Shown here piece by piece: positions 6,693 to 14,271 of a stretch of 41,360 nucleotides of DNA (position 1 is the first letter of the stretch; the number at the start of each line of letters is the position of its first letter). The position numbers were made by a program, and so were the translations under genes. The notes beneath the pieces are model-generated. The model did no database searches and had not been told where the DNA came from. It saw nothing but the letters and a program-made list of their open reading frames with translations. The stretch comes from JAWPMV01 sp038527215. Its GTDB lineage: Bacteria > Bacteroidota > Bacteroidia > J057. The stretch lies in the NCBI GenBank assembly GCA_038527215.1, contig JBCBGC010000066.1, positions 1-41,360 on the forward strand, written 5' to 3'.

Positions 6693-8744
6693 ATGTTAAC
6701 CCCGCCGAAAGCACACGAAGAAGCTCACGAGCTGTCGATCCATGGTCACACCCGCATCGATCCCTATTTTTGGATGCGAAACCGGGATAGTCAGGAAGTA
6801 TTAGATTACCTGCATGCAGAGAATGCGTACACCAAGGCTTCTATGGCTCATAAAGCCGAGCTGCAGGAGGCCCTATATGAAGAAATGAAGGGACGGTTGG
6901 TTCCCGATGATTCCTCCGTCCCGGTCAGGATGGGTGCGTATTTCTACTACTCCCGCTACGAAAAAGGCCTTGACTATCCGAAGTATTGTCGAAAAAAAGG
7001 GAGCCTGGAGGCAGAGGAAGAAATATTTTTAGATGTCAATGAGTTGGCGAAAGGACAGACTTTCACCCAGGTCAGAGGCTTGAGTCTAAGCCCGGATCAC
7101 CAAATGCTGGCCTTTGGGTTGGACCAGGTGGGACGACGCATATATACCTTGAAATTCAAGGACCTGACCACGGGGGAAATCCTACAGGAAGAGATCAAGG
7201 ATACCATCGGGAACTACGCCTGGGCAGAGGACAACCAACACCTGTTCTACGCCCGTCAGGATCAGCAAACCCTACGGCCTCACGAAATCTACCGGCATAA
7301 GCTAGGAGAACATCCCGAGAAGGACCGCTTAATTTTTGAAGAAAAGGATGACACCTTCAATTGCTACGTAGCCAAAAGCAAATCCAAAAAGTATCTCTTC
7401 ATTATTTCTGCGGCAACCCTATCAACCGAAGTGCGCTTTCTGCCTGCGGATCAGCCCCAGGGAGATTGGCAGATTTTTCTTCCCAGAGAGGAAAAGCACG
7501 AATACGAAATCGCGCATCAGGGAGATCATTTCTACATTTTGACCAACTATCAAGCCACCAATTTCCGGGTCATGCGCAGCCCCATCGGACCCTCAGATAA
7601 GGCTCAGTGGGAAGAGGTGGTCCCCCACCGAGCTGATGTCCTCCTGGAAAGCATGAGTTTGTTTGAGGAATACATGGTGCTCGAGGAACGCCAAAAAGGG
7701 CTTTCTCATATCCATATCTGGCATCTCCCCAGTGGTATGGAACAAATGGTGCCTTTTGACGATGAAGTTTACCTGGCCTACGTAGACCAAAACCCTGCAT
7801 TTGCTACCCAGATTCTTCGGTATGGCTACCAATCCATGACCCGACCTGACTCGACCTTTGAGTTACATCTCCAAACGGGAGAAAGGGTGTTGCTGAAGCA
7901 ACAGGAGATCAAGGGAGGATTTGAGCCGGAAAATTATCGCTCTCAACGGCTGTGGGCAACTGCTGAAGACGGAACCGAAATTCCCATTTCCCTGGTGCAT
8001 CATAAGGATACGCCTTTAAATGGAACCGCACCCTTGCTGGAATACGCCTATGGCTCTTATGGCATCAGCCTGGACCCCTCTTTTAGCGCCCAGCGGCTTA
8101 GCTTGCTGGACCGGGGGTTTATCTTCGTGATTGCTCATATTCGGGGCGGAGCTGAAATGGGGAGACACTGGTATGAGGACGGCAAATTTCTGAAGAAGAA
8201 AAACACCTTTACTGATTTCATCGCCGTAGGGGAATATTTGGTTCGGGAAGGCATTACCCAGTCCGATCGCCTATTCTGCATGGGAGGCAGCGCAGGCGGC
8301 ATGCTGGTAGGAACCGTCATCAATATGCGTCCAGACCTGTATCACGGGGCCATTGCGGCCGTCCCTTTTGTGGATGTGGTAACCACCATGCTGGATGAAG
8401 ATATCCCGCTGACCACCGGCGAATACGATGAGTGGGGCAATCCCAATGATCCGGTTTATTACGAGTATATGCTGAGCTACTCACCCTATGACAATGTCGT
8501 AGCTCAGGATTATCCGCATCTTCTGGTTACTTCCGGATACCATGATTCCCAGGTTCAATATTGGGAGCCCACGAAATGGGTAGCCAAATTGAGGAAGGTA
8601 AAAACGGGGGATCATCGGCTGCTGCTAGAGACGGATATGGAATCCGGACATGGAGGAGCCAGTGGCAGGTTTGGCCGGTACAAAGAGGCGGCCTTGCAAT
8701 ATGCCTTTTTAATAGACCTGGTAGAGGAACTAGGCGTAGATTAG
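6693..8744 (+). CDS. ptrB: Oligopeptidase B (S9A serine peptidase)
   Basis: A 683-residue prolyl-oligopeptidase-family enzyme that cleaves short peptides after Lys/Arg. The N-terminal part is a beta-propeller (about residues 70-400) and the C-terminal part is an alpha/beta hydrolase. The triad is readable: Ser533 in M-G-G-S-A-G-G, Asp618 in Y-H-D-S-Q-V and His653 in S-G-H-G-G. Each is one residue from the E. coli OpdB positions. The N-terminal block 'DPYFWMRNRD' is typical of OpdB. No signal peptide is seen, so it is cytosolic. It follows the LytTR regulator by 14 bases. Its TAG overlaps the stop of the convergent EnvC-like gene in the 4 bases TTAG at 8741-8744. Confidence 0.93.
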   Translation: MLTPPKAHEEAHELSIHGHTRIDPYFWMRNRDSQEVLDYLHAENAYTKASMAHKAELQEALYEEMKGRLVPDDSSVPVRMGAYFYYSRYEKGLDYPKYCRKKGSLEAEEEIFLDVNELAKGQTFTQVRGLSLSPDHQMLAFGLDQVGRRIYTLKFKDLTTGEILQEEIKDTIGNYAWAEDNQHLFYARQDQQTLRPHEIYRHKLGEHPEKDRLIFEEKDDTFNCYVAKSKSKKYLFIISAATLSTEVRFLPADQPQGDWQIFLPREEKHEYEIAHQGDHFYILTNYQATNFRVMRSPIGPSDKAQWEEVVPHRADVLLESMSLFEEYMVLEERQKGLSHIHIWHLPSGMEQMVPFDDEVYLAYVDQNPAFATQILRYGYQSMTRPDSTFELHLQTGERVLLKQQEIKGGFEPENYRSQRLWATAEDGTEIPISLVHHKDTPLNGTAPLLEYAYGSYGISLDPSFSAQRLSLLDRGFIFVIAHIRGGAEMGRHWYEDGKFLKKKNTFTDFIAVGEYLVREGITQSDRLFCMGGSAGGMLVGTVINMRPDLYHGAIAAVPFVDVVTTMLDEDIPLTTGEYDEWGNPNDPVYYEYMLSYSPYDNVVAQDYPHLLVTSGYHDSQVQYWEPTKWVAKLRKVKTGDHRLLLETDMESGHGGASGRFGRYKEAALQYAFLIDLVEELGVD

Positions 8745-9928
8745 TGGCGGATCAGCCAGCGTTCAGGGTTCTGAAACTTATCCGGCATTTTGTAGATCAT
8801 AAACTGAAGCATGCTTTCCCCGGTACGGTTATCGGTGTAAACGGTGCCTAAATGCTGGCTGGCTTTCAATTTATCTCCTTTTACCACCAAGGTCTCTGAT
8901 AAATTAGCGTATACCGTTCGGTAAGAGCCGTGTTCCAGGATGACCACCTTGCCCCCTACGGGCAGGGTTTGAACGCCGGTTACCGTTCCTTCATACACCG
9001 CTCGGACCGCTTGCCCTTCGGTGGTCCGGATGAAAATGCCGTCATTGTTTACCTGATTCCCAAAAGGGTCCTCGGTTTTTCCAAATTTCCCTACCACTAC
9101 AGCTCTGCCGGAAGAGATCGGCCATACCAGGTACCCACGGTTACGGGCAAACGTCTTTTTATAATCTCCGGTGGCGGGGGTCGCCTTGGGCGGAGATACG
9201 GAGGTTTTTTCTGCGGTTTTTATGATTCCCTGAACTTCTTTTTGTTTGTTTTTCTCCGCCTGGGCATAGCCTTTTGCTTCATTTTTCAAACTGACATACA
9301 GGTCTTTTTGGATGCCCTTATCTCTGCTCAAGCGATCCAGCTCTGCTTCTTTATCGGCCAGTAGAGCTTCTTTCGCAGCGAGCCTCACCTTGAGATCTTC
9401 TGATTTTCTCAACAAAAATTCCTGGGATTTCCGGATCAGGGTGATTTGTTCTTTACGCTGCTGACTAAACTGGCGGAAATAGGCTATCCGGTAATAGGCC
9501 TCCGTGAGACTTTCTGAGCTTAAGAGGGAAAGCCAGAAGTTGTCAGCATCAAAGGAGCGGTAAGTCAACCGGGCGGTTTCCGCATATTGCTTTTTCAGCG
9601 AGACGATATCCTCTTCCATGGAGCAGATAATGCCCTCCATTTCAATCACTTCCTCCTCATGCTGTTGGATTTCCTCCGTAAGGGCACCGATCAGTTGGTC
9701 CCTTAACCTGATTTGTTCCCGGATGAGTCGTAATTCAGAAGGAGATTTTTTCGTTTTGGCAGCGGTCTCATGGAGCAACTGCCCGGTGAGCTTGATCTTT
9801 TTTTCGAGAGAGGCACGGTTCCCCTGGCCCTGAACCGATAGGGAACCTACCAGCAGGACAAGCAAGAAACCGATATGCCCTTTACTTTTCAGCTGGGCAA
9901 GCCTTTCTTCCATAACTCCCTGGAACAT
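8741..9928 (-). CDS. EnvC-like murein hydrolase activator (degenerate M23/LytM)
   Basis: A 395-residue exported protein. An N-terminal hydrophobic signal segment (about residues 18-34) is followed by long coiled coils rich in Glu/Lys/Gln (about 35-250) and a C-terminal LytM/M23-fold domain (about 285-395). The zinc ligands of active M23 peptidases look absent. Where the H-x-x-x-D motif is expected the sequence reads V-N-N-D, and where H-x-H is expected it reads Y-A-N-L. That is the EnvC situation, in which the domain activates an amidase during cell separation. It is the last gene of the minus-strand cluster. Its start region overlaps the DUF4292 gene by 47 bases; the Met at 9913 is an alternative start that still overlaps. 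Confidence 0.85.
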   Translation of the reverse strand: MFQGVMEERLAQLKSKGHIGFLLVLLVGSLSVQGQGNRASLEKKIKLTGQLLHETAAKTKKSPSELRLIREQIRLRDQLIGALTEEIQQHEEEVIEMEGIICSMEEDIVSLKKQYAETARLTYRSFDADNFWLSLLSSESLTEAYYRIAYFRQFSQQRKEQITLIRKSQEFLLRKSEDLKVRLAAKEALLADKEAELDRLSRDKGIQKDLYVSLKNEAKGYAQAEKNKQKEVQGIIKTAEKTSVSPPKATPATGDYKKTFARNRGYLVWPISSGRAVVVGKFGKTEDPFGNQVNNDGIFIRTTEGQAVRAVYEGTVTGVQTLPVGGKVVILEHGSYRTVYANLSETLVVKGDKLKASQHLGTVYTDNRTGESMLQFMIYKMPDKFQNPERWLIRH

Positions 9929-10670
9929 TGAAACTAATCGTCAGTGAACCCTCGTCAATTTGTATTCTACGATGCTGAAAATCAACCGCTAAATCCTGCG
10001 GACTTAACACCTGAATTTTACATCTTTCTGCAAATAATTTTCCATTATACGTCCCAAACTCACTGTAGCCCATTTTCGCTTCCACCGCTTCTTCGCTATT
10101 GTTAATCTGCACTTCCTCTAATTTGTAGGAATCAGGATTGATCAGGTAGCGCAGGGCCGTTCCCCCTTTATTTTCCGTAAAGGCCCGGTTTTCATCAACC
10201 ATACTTTCTGGTCGAACGTCATTGGTCAAGGGGTGAAAATTCCCAACCAGCATGTCCTCAATCAGGGTATAACTGGCCTGGTCTCCCAGGTAGGACGCTG
10301 CCATGGTATAATCACAGGCGTATAGATCTCGGTTGATCCGATCCATGACAAAAATGGAATCGGGTCGGAGCAAAATTCTCGCCACCTCAATCAACTTAGT
10401 GATCCTGATCATGATTTGTTTTCCCTCCTCAATCTGCACCCTGTAATTCACGGATACGTTTTCCAGCCCCATTTGAGGAACGTTCATTTGAGCTTTGCCA
10501 CTGAGGGATAAAGAGGAAAAGGCCAAGCCTGCAGCCTCAGCTTTTTGCAGGGTAGCTTTGGTTTTGGCCATCGGATCATCCGCTTTCACCTTGGAGCCTT
10601 TGCACCCTAATCCTGCAGAGAATATTAGGGTAAGCGAAATACTGAACAGAAAAATTAAACGACGCATCAA
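9882..10670 (-). CDS. DUF4292 lipoprotein
   Basis: A 262-residue lipoprotein with a signal peptide ending at Cys23 (G-L-G-C). The mature part has the pattern of DUF4292, a Bacteroidota family resembling the LolA/LolB fold. It includes 'RITKLIEVARILLRPDSIFVMDR', here split as R-I-T-K and P-D-S-I-F-V-M-D-R, and later 'EDMLVGNF'. The molecular role of the family is not established; lipid or lipoprotein handling in the periplasm is a guess from the fold. It lies between the TPR lipoprotein and EnvC, a gene order I recall as common in this phylum. A perfect -7 element TAGTTTTG precedes it on the minus strand. Confidence 0.8.
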   Translation of the reverse strand: MMRRLIFLFSISLTLIFSAGLGCKGSKVKADDPMAKTKATLQKAEAAGLAFSSLSLSGKAQMNVPQMGLENVSVNYRVQIEEGKQIMIRITKLIEVARILLRPDSIFVMDRINRDLYACDYTMAASYLGDQASYTLIEDMLVGNFHPLTNDVRPESMVDENRAFTENKGGTALRYLINPDSYKLEEVQINNSEEAVEAKMGYSEFGTYNGKLFAERCKIQVLSPQDLAVDFQHRRIQIDEGSLTISFNVPGSYGRKACPAEK

Positions 10671-10691
10671 TTTATATTAGCAAAATGTATG

Positions 10692-10699
10692 CAAAACTA
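10692..10699 (-). promoter_or_regulatory. Candidate -7 element for the DUF4292-envC pair
   Basis: On the minus strand this reads TAGTTTTG, a perfect TAnnTTTG, 22 bases from the ATG at 10670. A 6-bp inverted repeat (TACCGA-AA-TCGGTA, 10698-10711) overlaps its upstream edge and could be an operator. No good TTG was seen at the expected spacing. Confidence 0.4.
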
Positions 10700-10784
10700 C
10701 CGAAATCGGTAATGAAAATGTACGATTTTGGGGTTCAAAGAGGTAGTACAACGAGTGAGATACTCCAAGGACAGGAAGAAAAAC

Positions 10785-12338
10785 CTAGGGTTGCCTTAGC
10801 TTATCTTCAACAGACCATCCTTTGGCTCCTTGTTTGAGAGCCGTTCTCCACTTTTCTATGGCCTGGTCTTTTTCCCCTAAAGAATAAAGCGCGTCCCCAT
10901 AGTTTTCCAAAACATAAGGATTATCCGGGCTCAGTTCCAGCGCTTTCTGGAAATGGTATCGGGCAGCCTCCCCCTTGTTTTTCTGGCTGTTGATTTTTCC
11001 CAATTCAGTATGGGTTTCCACCAGTAAATCTTTGTCCTTACTCCCGAGCTTAAGGATTTTTTCCAGGGCATAGGAGGCGGCACTCACATCATCCAGGTAG
11101 GAACTGGATATGCCGAAGAAAAACAGGAACTTTTCCTGGTTCGGAAAGAATTCCAAGGCTTCCTCGGCATCTTTATTTAACTGCCGGAAATCGCCTTTGG
11201 CAAAGGAAGTTTCGATAAGATCCAGCCAAATACCCGTTTGAGCAGGATCTTGTTCCAGGGACCGACGGAAGTATACCTGAGCAGAATCGGTTTGCCCGTC
11301 CAGAAACAGCATTTTTCCTTGTATGGCCGTGGCCCGGGAGGAACCGGGATGGGTCTCCCCAAATATTTTGGCCAAGCTCCGAATGCGGGGTATGACCTCT
11401 GGTTCCGTTTCGGCAAAAGGAAGCATCTGTTCGATGAGCTTCATTTTTTTATCGGGGTCAATATCTGAAACCCGGAAAGCCTTGAAGAGATACTCATCTG
11501 ATTTCTTAAGCTGGTTTTGGCTTTTATAATAGTCTGCCATGGTCAGCAAGGCAAAGCCGCTTTCTGGATTCAGGGCCAGTAATTTTTCCAGGGAGCGCAG
11601 GGCTTCCTGATTTTTTTTCAGGGCAATCAGGGCCTCAAATTCCATTTCATAAAACTGAGGCTCATCATCTACGATTTTCAACAGCTTACGCGCCTCTTCT
11701 AGTGCCCCATTAAAATCGTCTGAATCATAAAAGATTTTGTATTTCCTGACGGCGATCTCCCGGTTCATGCCCTGCATGGCTTCCACATCTCCTAGCTCTT
11801 TCAGGGCGGCCTCGGTCTGCTTATTTTTCAAATAGAGCTCGGCTAGATAGAGTCTTTCCGGTACGTTCTGGGGAAACTGTCTGGCCAACAATTCCTGGGT
11901 GCGAATGGCCTGGTCATAATCTCCTCTGAATTCGTAGGCTTGCTGAAGAATTTTATAATACCAGATATTGTCTTTTTTCAGCTTGAGGGCCCGATCTGCA
12001 TAGGAGATGGCCCGGTCGTATTGCCGCAATTCCAAAGAAAGGCGGGCAATGTTGAAAAGGGCGGCATGATTGGTGGGATCTGCTTTAGCGACCTCTTCAA
12101 AGAGCGCCAGGGCACCCTGGTAATCAGCCCGAATCAGTCGGGTAGTTGCCTCAACATAATCCCGATCAATCCTTTGTCGCTGGACCTGGTCGATAGAACG
12201 AGGGGCCTGATTTGATGGAGGGGCAGGTCGACTCACCCCTGGATCATTCTCTACGACGGGTTGACTCCCTTTGCAGCCTACTGCTCCAAAGAGCAACCCG
12301 CATCCCATGACAACTACAAGCCAAATTCTGTTTTTCAT
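10785..12338 (-). CDS. TPR-repeat lipoprotein
   Basis: A 517-residue lipoprotein. The signal peptide ends at Cys22 (A-V-G-C), a Pro/Gln-rich linker follows, and the rest is tetratricopeptide repeats (about residues 55-510). Examples are 'NHAALFNIARLSLELRQYDRA' in two pieces, A-L-F-N-I-A-R-L-S-L and Q-Y-D-R-A-I-S-Y-A-D-R-A, and the last copy 'NYGDALYSLGEKDQA'. It is probably a periplasmic or outer-membrane scaffold. It is placed after dut and before DUF4292/EnvC, so a cell-envelope role is likely, but the partner is unknown. Confidence 0.85.
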   Translation of the reverse strand: MKNRIWLVVVMGCGLLFGAVGCKGSQPVVENDPGVSRPAPPSNQAPRSIDQVQRQRIDRDYVEATTRLIRADYQGALALFEEVAKADPTNHAALFNIARLSLELRQYDRAISYADRALKLKKDNIWYYKILQQAYEFRGDYDQAIRTQELLARQFPQNVPERLYLAELYLKNKQTEAALKELGDVEAMQGMNREIAVRKYKIFYDSDDFNGALEEARKLLKIVDDEPQFYEMEFEALIALKKNQEALRSLEKLLALNPESGFALLTMADYYKSQNQLKKSDEYLFKAFRVSDIDPDKKMKLIEQMLPFAETEPEVIPRIRSLAKIFGETHPGSSRATAIQGKMLFLDGQTDSAQVYFRRSLEQDPAQTGIWLDLIETSFAKGDFRQLNKDAEEALEFFPNQEKFLFFFGISSSYLDDVSAASYALEKILKLGSKDKDLLVETHTELGKINSQKNKGEAARYHFQKALELSPDNPYVLENYGDALYSLGEKDQAIEKWRTALKQGAKGWSVEDKLRQP

Positions 12339-12401
12339 AACTAAGAAAACGCTAACAATTTCAGATGAAGGAAGCTAGAGTTGAAGTGTTAAGAAGGCAA
12401 G

Positions 12402-12839
12402 CTACATGATTCCGGTGTGGCCAAAGCCTCCGGCCCCTCTTTCTGTATCGGATAAGTCGTCAACTTCTTCCCACATTACCTGTTCATGCCGGGCAATCAC
12501 CATTTGGGCAATTCTTTCCCCAGGATGGATGGTAAAAGGGTCCTTACTTAAATTAACCAAAATAATCTTGATTTCTCCCCGGTAATCTGCGTCAATGGTG
12601 CCTGGGGAATTGAGCAAGGTGAGCCCGTGTTTGATGGCTAAACCGCTTCGCGGGCGAATTTGTGCCTCATAGCCAATCGGTAGCTCCAGGAACAAGCCTG
12701 TCGGTAGGAGTTTCCGCTCCAGGCTATCCAACACTACCGCTTCTTCGATATGGGCATGCAGGTCTACCCCGGCAGAAGCATCCGTGGCGTAGGTAGGCAA
12801 TGGATAAGGTGAGCGGTTGATGATTTTTACGGAGATCAT
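12402..12839 (-). CDS. dut: Deoxyuridine 5'-triphosphate nucleotidohydrolase
   Basis: Hydrolyses dUTP to dUMP and pyrophosphate, keeping uracil out of DNA and feeding thymidylate synthesis. The 145-residue trimeric-type enzyme shows all five motifs in order: A-S-A-G-V-D-L-H-A, P-R-S-G-L-A-I-K-H-G, G-T-I-D-A-D-Y-R-G-E-I with the catalytic Asp, G-E-R-I-A-Q-M-V-I, and the C-terminal R-G-A-G-G-F-G-H-T-G that closes over the nucleotide. It is 26 bases downstream of the carbinolamine dehydratase gene and upstream of the TPR lipoprotein, probably in one transcript. Confidence 0.96.
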   Translation of the reverse strand: MISVKIINRSPYPLPTYATDASAGVDLHAHIEEAVVLDSLERKLLPTGLFLELPIGYEAQIRPRSGLAIKHGLTLLNSPGTIDADYRGEIKIILVNLSKDPFTIHPGERIAQMVIARHEQVMWEEVDDLSDTERGAGGFGHTGIM

Positions 12840-12865
12840 AATGGGTGGTCCTGGGAATAAAGGGA

Positions 12866-13156
12866 CTATTGAGAGCTGGAAAAGCAGGCTTCAAACTGAG
12901 CGGCCAGATCAAAATCTTTTTGGGTGAGTCCGCCGGCATCATGGGTACTCAAACGAACCTCTACGCGGTTGTATACATTGAACCATTCCGGATGATGATC
13001 AGCTTTCTCCGCAAACATAGCGGCTTTTACCATAAACCCCATCGCTTCAATAAAGTCTGGGAAGGTAAAAGTTTTGATAATGCCTTGGTTGTCAAATTGC
13101 CATCCCGGGAGTTTACTTAATGGTTCCCGAGCTGTGTCCTGGTTATATACTTCCAT
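12866..13156 (-). CDS. phhB: Pterin-4a-carbinolamine dehydratase
   Basis: A 96-residue protein of the PCD/DCoH family. It dehydrates 4a-hydroxytetrahydropterin, so it supports pterin recycling by aromatic amino acid hydroxylases. The family signature is complete: the helix around F-A-E-K-A-D-H-H-P-E-W with the catalytic His pair, then V-Y-N-R-V-E-V-R-L-S-T-H-D-A-G-G-L-T with the third His. No hydroxylase gene lies in the window. It is the first gene after the DUF1573 terminator hairpin and probably heads the transcript running through dut. Confidence 0.93.
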   Translation of the reverse strand: MEVYNQDTAREPLSKLPGWQFDNQGIIKTFTFPDFIEAMGFMVKAAMFAEKADHHPEWFNVYNRVEVRLSTHDAGGLTQKDFDLAAQFEACFSSSQ

Positions 13157-13265
13157 GAATTTGAGGGCTAAAATAGGCGGATTTCCTGCTCCGAAGATAA
13201 TCAGATATTGCCAACTTCCCTATGTGAAAAGGGCTGAAGGAGGAAATTTGCAGTAAAATAAAGAA

Positions 13266-13300
13266 CCGGGTTGCAGGAGAAATGCGCTCCTGCAACCCGG
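13266..13300 (-). terminator. Terminator of the DUF1573 gene
   Basis: A perfect 14-bp stem (13266-13279 and 13287-13300, 7-base loop) lies downstream of the minus-strand DUF1573 gene. On that strand it is followed by TTCTTTATTTTA. A second smaller hairpin (CCTGC / GCAGG) sits between it and the stop codon, around 13310-13329. Confidence 0.8.
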
Positions 13301-13338
13301 ATGCCTGAACCTGCAAGCGAGTCGCAGGAAACAGCGAA

Positions 13339-14043
13339 TTATCTTTGGGATTTTTTCTCTACTACTCCCTTGAAACGCAGGAGTTTGTGGGTGTTCTCGA
13401 AGTTGCCGGTAACCGTGATGGATTTATTCTGATGTCCAGTCTTACCGGTGGAGTTAAAGGCGATTTCGATGAATCCCTCTTCTCCCGGGGCAATTTCTTC
13501 TTTGCTGAAAGTTGGCGCCGTGCAGCCACAGGAAGGACGAACCCGGGTGAGCTTCAGAGGATGCGCTCCCGTATTTTTGAATTTAAAGACATGCTTGGCT
13601 ACGTCTCCTTCTTTGATATTCCCAAAGTCGACCATCTCTTCAAACCATTGGACGGTCGTCTGAGGCAGGGCCTGAGCTGTTTCCATGTACTCTGGCAATT
13701 TTGGGGCAGGCGGGGTCGCATAGCTGGTCCCTCCATCATTCAGATGGGCAGGTTTGGGATGGCTCTGCGGCATAGGCTTGGCGGCAGGCTTGGTCTGAGG
13801 CGTAGCGGCTACCTGGGGAGTCGGTTTGGGTCCGCGCTTTTCCAGGGCACTCAAAGCAGCTTGTTTCCGCTCCGCGTATCGTAAAATATCTTGCTGGGCT
13901 TCCAAGGGCAATTCCTTCAGAACTTGCTTAAGTTCCTTTTTTACCTCTTTTTCAGTTTTGGGGCTTTCCTGAGCCTGAACCATGTACAGGGAAAAACAGC
14001 TCAGCAAAAGGAAAAAACCACTCTTTTTAATCAATGAAAACAT
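13339..14043 (-). CDS. DUF1573 secreted protein
   Basis: A 234-residue exported protein. The signal peptide ends near V-Q-A-Q-E. A charged helical segment (about 28-75) and a low-complexity Pro/Ala/Gln/Lys linker (about 75-115) follow. The C-terminal DUF1573 immunoglobulin-like domain (about 125-230) contains the hallmark 'FGNIKEGDVAKHVFKFKNTG' and 'RPSCGCTAP'. This domain is very common in Bacteroidota and resembles MSP/ASPM-type beta-sandwiches; its function is not known. The gene is divergent from the copper ATPase and isolated from the dut cluster by a strong terminator. Confidence 0.88.
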   Translation of the reverse strand: MFSLIKKSGFFLLLSCFSLYMVQAQESPKTEKEVKKELKQVLKELPLEAQQDILRYAERKQAALSALEKRGPKPTPQVAATPQTKPAAKPMPQSHPKPAHLNDGGTSYATPPAPKLPEYMETAQALPQTTVQWFEEMVDFGNIKEGDVAKHVFKFKNTGAHPLKLTRVRPSCGCTAPTFSKEEIAPGEEGFIEIAFNSTGKTGHQNKSITVTGNFENTHKLLRFKGVVEKKSQR

Positions 14044-14245
14044 GAAAACGGATTATTATAATGATTGGATAACAAAGTACCGCTTGTTGAGCAAAATTGC
14101 CAACTTTAAACCCAGCGGCTTCTTTCTTTGACAAAACGTAGCCTAAGCCGCTTTGTTGCTTCTAACCCCAGGCCTTATCCAAATTCCGTTAGCTTTTTCC
14201 CAAATTTCGATACCCATTTTTTCAACAAGCCAGAGAGCAGATCCG

Positions 14246-14253
14246 TACCTTTA
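14246..14253 (+). promoter_or_regulatory. Candidate -7 element of copA
   Basis: TACCTTTA differs from TAnnTTTG only in the last base and ends 18 bases before the ATG at 14272. Because it lies inside the longer reading frame that begins at 14128, it favours the later start. Confidence 0.45.
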
Positions 14254-14271
14254 CCAGGTAGCAAATTGAAT

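Noticed and set aside
9150..9900. Plus-strand frames within the EnvC-like gene
   Set aside because: Coiled-coil and LytM domain on the minus strand explain the sequence; the + frames have no coherent features.
14128..14271. 48-codon N-terminal extension of copA
   Set aside because: The residues have no P-type ATPase or signal-peptide character, and a -7 element lies inside the stretch, so it is probably upstream sequence.
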